In this document: in pieces, positions 34,129 to 35,000 of the stretch | How the letters are laid out: the number at the start of each line of letters is the position of its first letter | How positions within the stretch are numbered: position 1 is the stretch's first letter | Assembly (NCBI GenBank): GCA_002005505.1 | Contig: MVGU01001330.1 | Span: 87,501-122,500, forward strand | DNA from: Botryococcus braunii | Taxonomy: Eukaryota; Chlorophyta; Trebouxiophyceae | Length of the DNA stretch: 35,000 nt | Reading direction: 5' to 3' | Notes under the pieces: model-generated | Told to the model about the DNA's origin: nothing | What the model saw: the letters and a program-made list of their open reading frames with translations, nothing else | Databases searched by the model: none | Made by a program: the position numbers and the translations under genes

Positions 34129-35000
34129 AATATTAGCACAAGTGTAGATTGATCAAGGTGGCCATAGCGTAGTCCACCACACGCCTTGGGGTTGAAACCG
34201 GTTAAGCTAGGCTACCCGCCAGACGCATACCGAGTCGATTGCGGTATACGGCCGTCATCTAGAACATTCATACAGCTAGAACATCATTTATGGATACAAG
34301 CGATGGATCCCCAATCCCCAAAGGTGAATGCGAGGATCCACATGCGATGAATAAAATACATGTAAAGGCTTTTTACGATATGAATATGCATCTTCACTCA
34401 TTAGAGGCTCAAGCCTCAGACCAGATCATGAGCCTCATCAGGGTTAACAACCATTGCGCAGCCTAATCCTGTTAACTACTACGCAGCATGCCTTGTAAAT
34501 GTATCTTGGCTGGTTGATAACACGTATACCAACTATATGTATATGTGTACATGTAGTTGGTATATATACCATACTCATGCACATACGTATTGCTAAACAT
34601 GTGACATTAAACATACATGAAAATATATGTGTTCCTCGTATACATGTATACGTATCAGTCATTTTCTGAACACTGCACTGTACATCTACGTATGCATGTA
34701 ATGTACGTGAGCAGTAAACGTACATATTGTACATGTATATGTATCCATAAATCCATATGTACATGCGCATGACACTAAGGTGTATATGATCGTCGGGACC
34801 CGTGCATGCCAAACAGCACGGTGCACCACGTGGCGTATGGCACTCAAAGCACTCGAGCACAAACTCAAGTCTCACACACCTCATTCTGATGGCCGTAAGA
34901 AATCGTGTAAAAGGACTGTGTTGTAAGGAGTGACTACAAGGACTCTATCCTAAACGCAGAACTAACTATGACAGTGAAATGCACTGCACCGCAGTACGCC
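34129..35000. other. About 0.9 kb without a supportable gene
   Basis: Contains an imperfect palindrome at about 34525-34562 (CCAACTA ... TAGTTGG) and many ATG/CAT-rich alternating stretches. A 146-codon minus frame at 34444-34884 has an erratic, Cys- and Tyr-rich composition typical of chance frames in such DNA. Confidence 0.45.

Noticed and set aside
34145..34205. tRNA- or SINE-like stretch (GGTGGCCATAGCGTAG ... GGGGTTGAAACC)
   Set aside because: The A-box has a mismatch at a required position, the B-box is one base short, and no cloverleaf or second copy was found.

Overview
This window looks like nuclear DNA of a eukaryote. Three genes show GT-AG introns and 5' exons, the gene family is F-box/LRR, there are no bacterial-style operons, and several kilobases are microsatellite (AC, AG, AT, TAG, poly-C/poly-G). 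A TGTAA motif sits just downstream of the F-box genes; this is the usual polyadenylation signal of green algae. A repeat-rich green alga is therefore a reasonable guess, but nothing here proves the lineage.

Positions 1-9180 hold no gene that can be called with confidence. They contain unusually perfect palindromes (about 182-235, 459-550, 913-992, 1285-1308), small tandem repeats (66-bp, 46-bp and 111-bp units), AT, AC and TG microsatellites, and two or three weak candidate exons. The best is a minus-strand pair at about 4618-5495.

Positions 9180-33600 are a degenerate tandem array of four related units, all with the gene on the minus strand. An ideal unit reads, left to right: module L, module M, an AC/AG microsatellite, module D (3' flank of the gene), the F-box/LRR gene, its intron and 5' flank (U), and further upstream blocks (P, Q). 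Copy 1 (12094-13498) is a 5'-deleted pseudogene with a premature stop. Copy 2 (15472-17846) and copy 4 (30546-32931) are intact. Copy 3 (23668-26018) has a one-base frameshift in a G9 run. In copies 2-4 the initiator ATG lies in a separate 38-nt coding exon about 0.5 kb upstream. It encodes a short basic peptide (MARVKRK... or MAKVKRK...) that splices in frame into the F-box exon. The predicted proteins are substrate receptors of SCF-type ubiquitin ligases with an NLS-like N-terminus, an F-box, a conserved Cys cluster and an irregular LRR domain.

Comparison among the four units gives internal controls. It exposes three inserted sequences: a 1,564-bp element with terminal inverted repeats and a GA-microsatellite core in copy 2, a 315-bp insert with a 9-bp target duplication in copy 2, and a 537-bp element with hAT-like ends in copy 4. 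The unoccupied site can be read in a sister unit for each, least precisely for the 537-bp element. It also shows two perfect hairpins that arose by addition of one templated arm.

Positions 33600-35000 hold further palindromes and a 23-bp tandem repeat, with no supportable gene.
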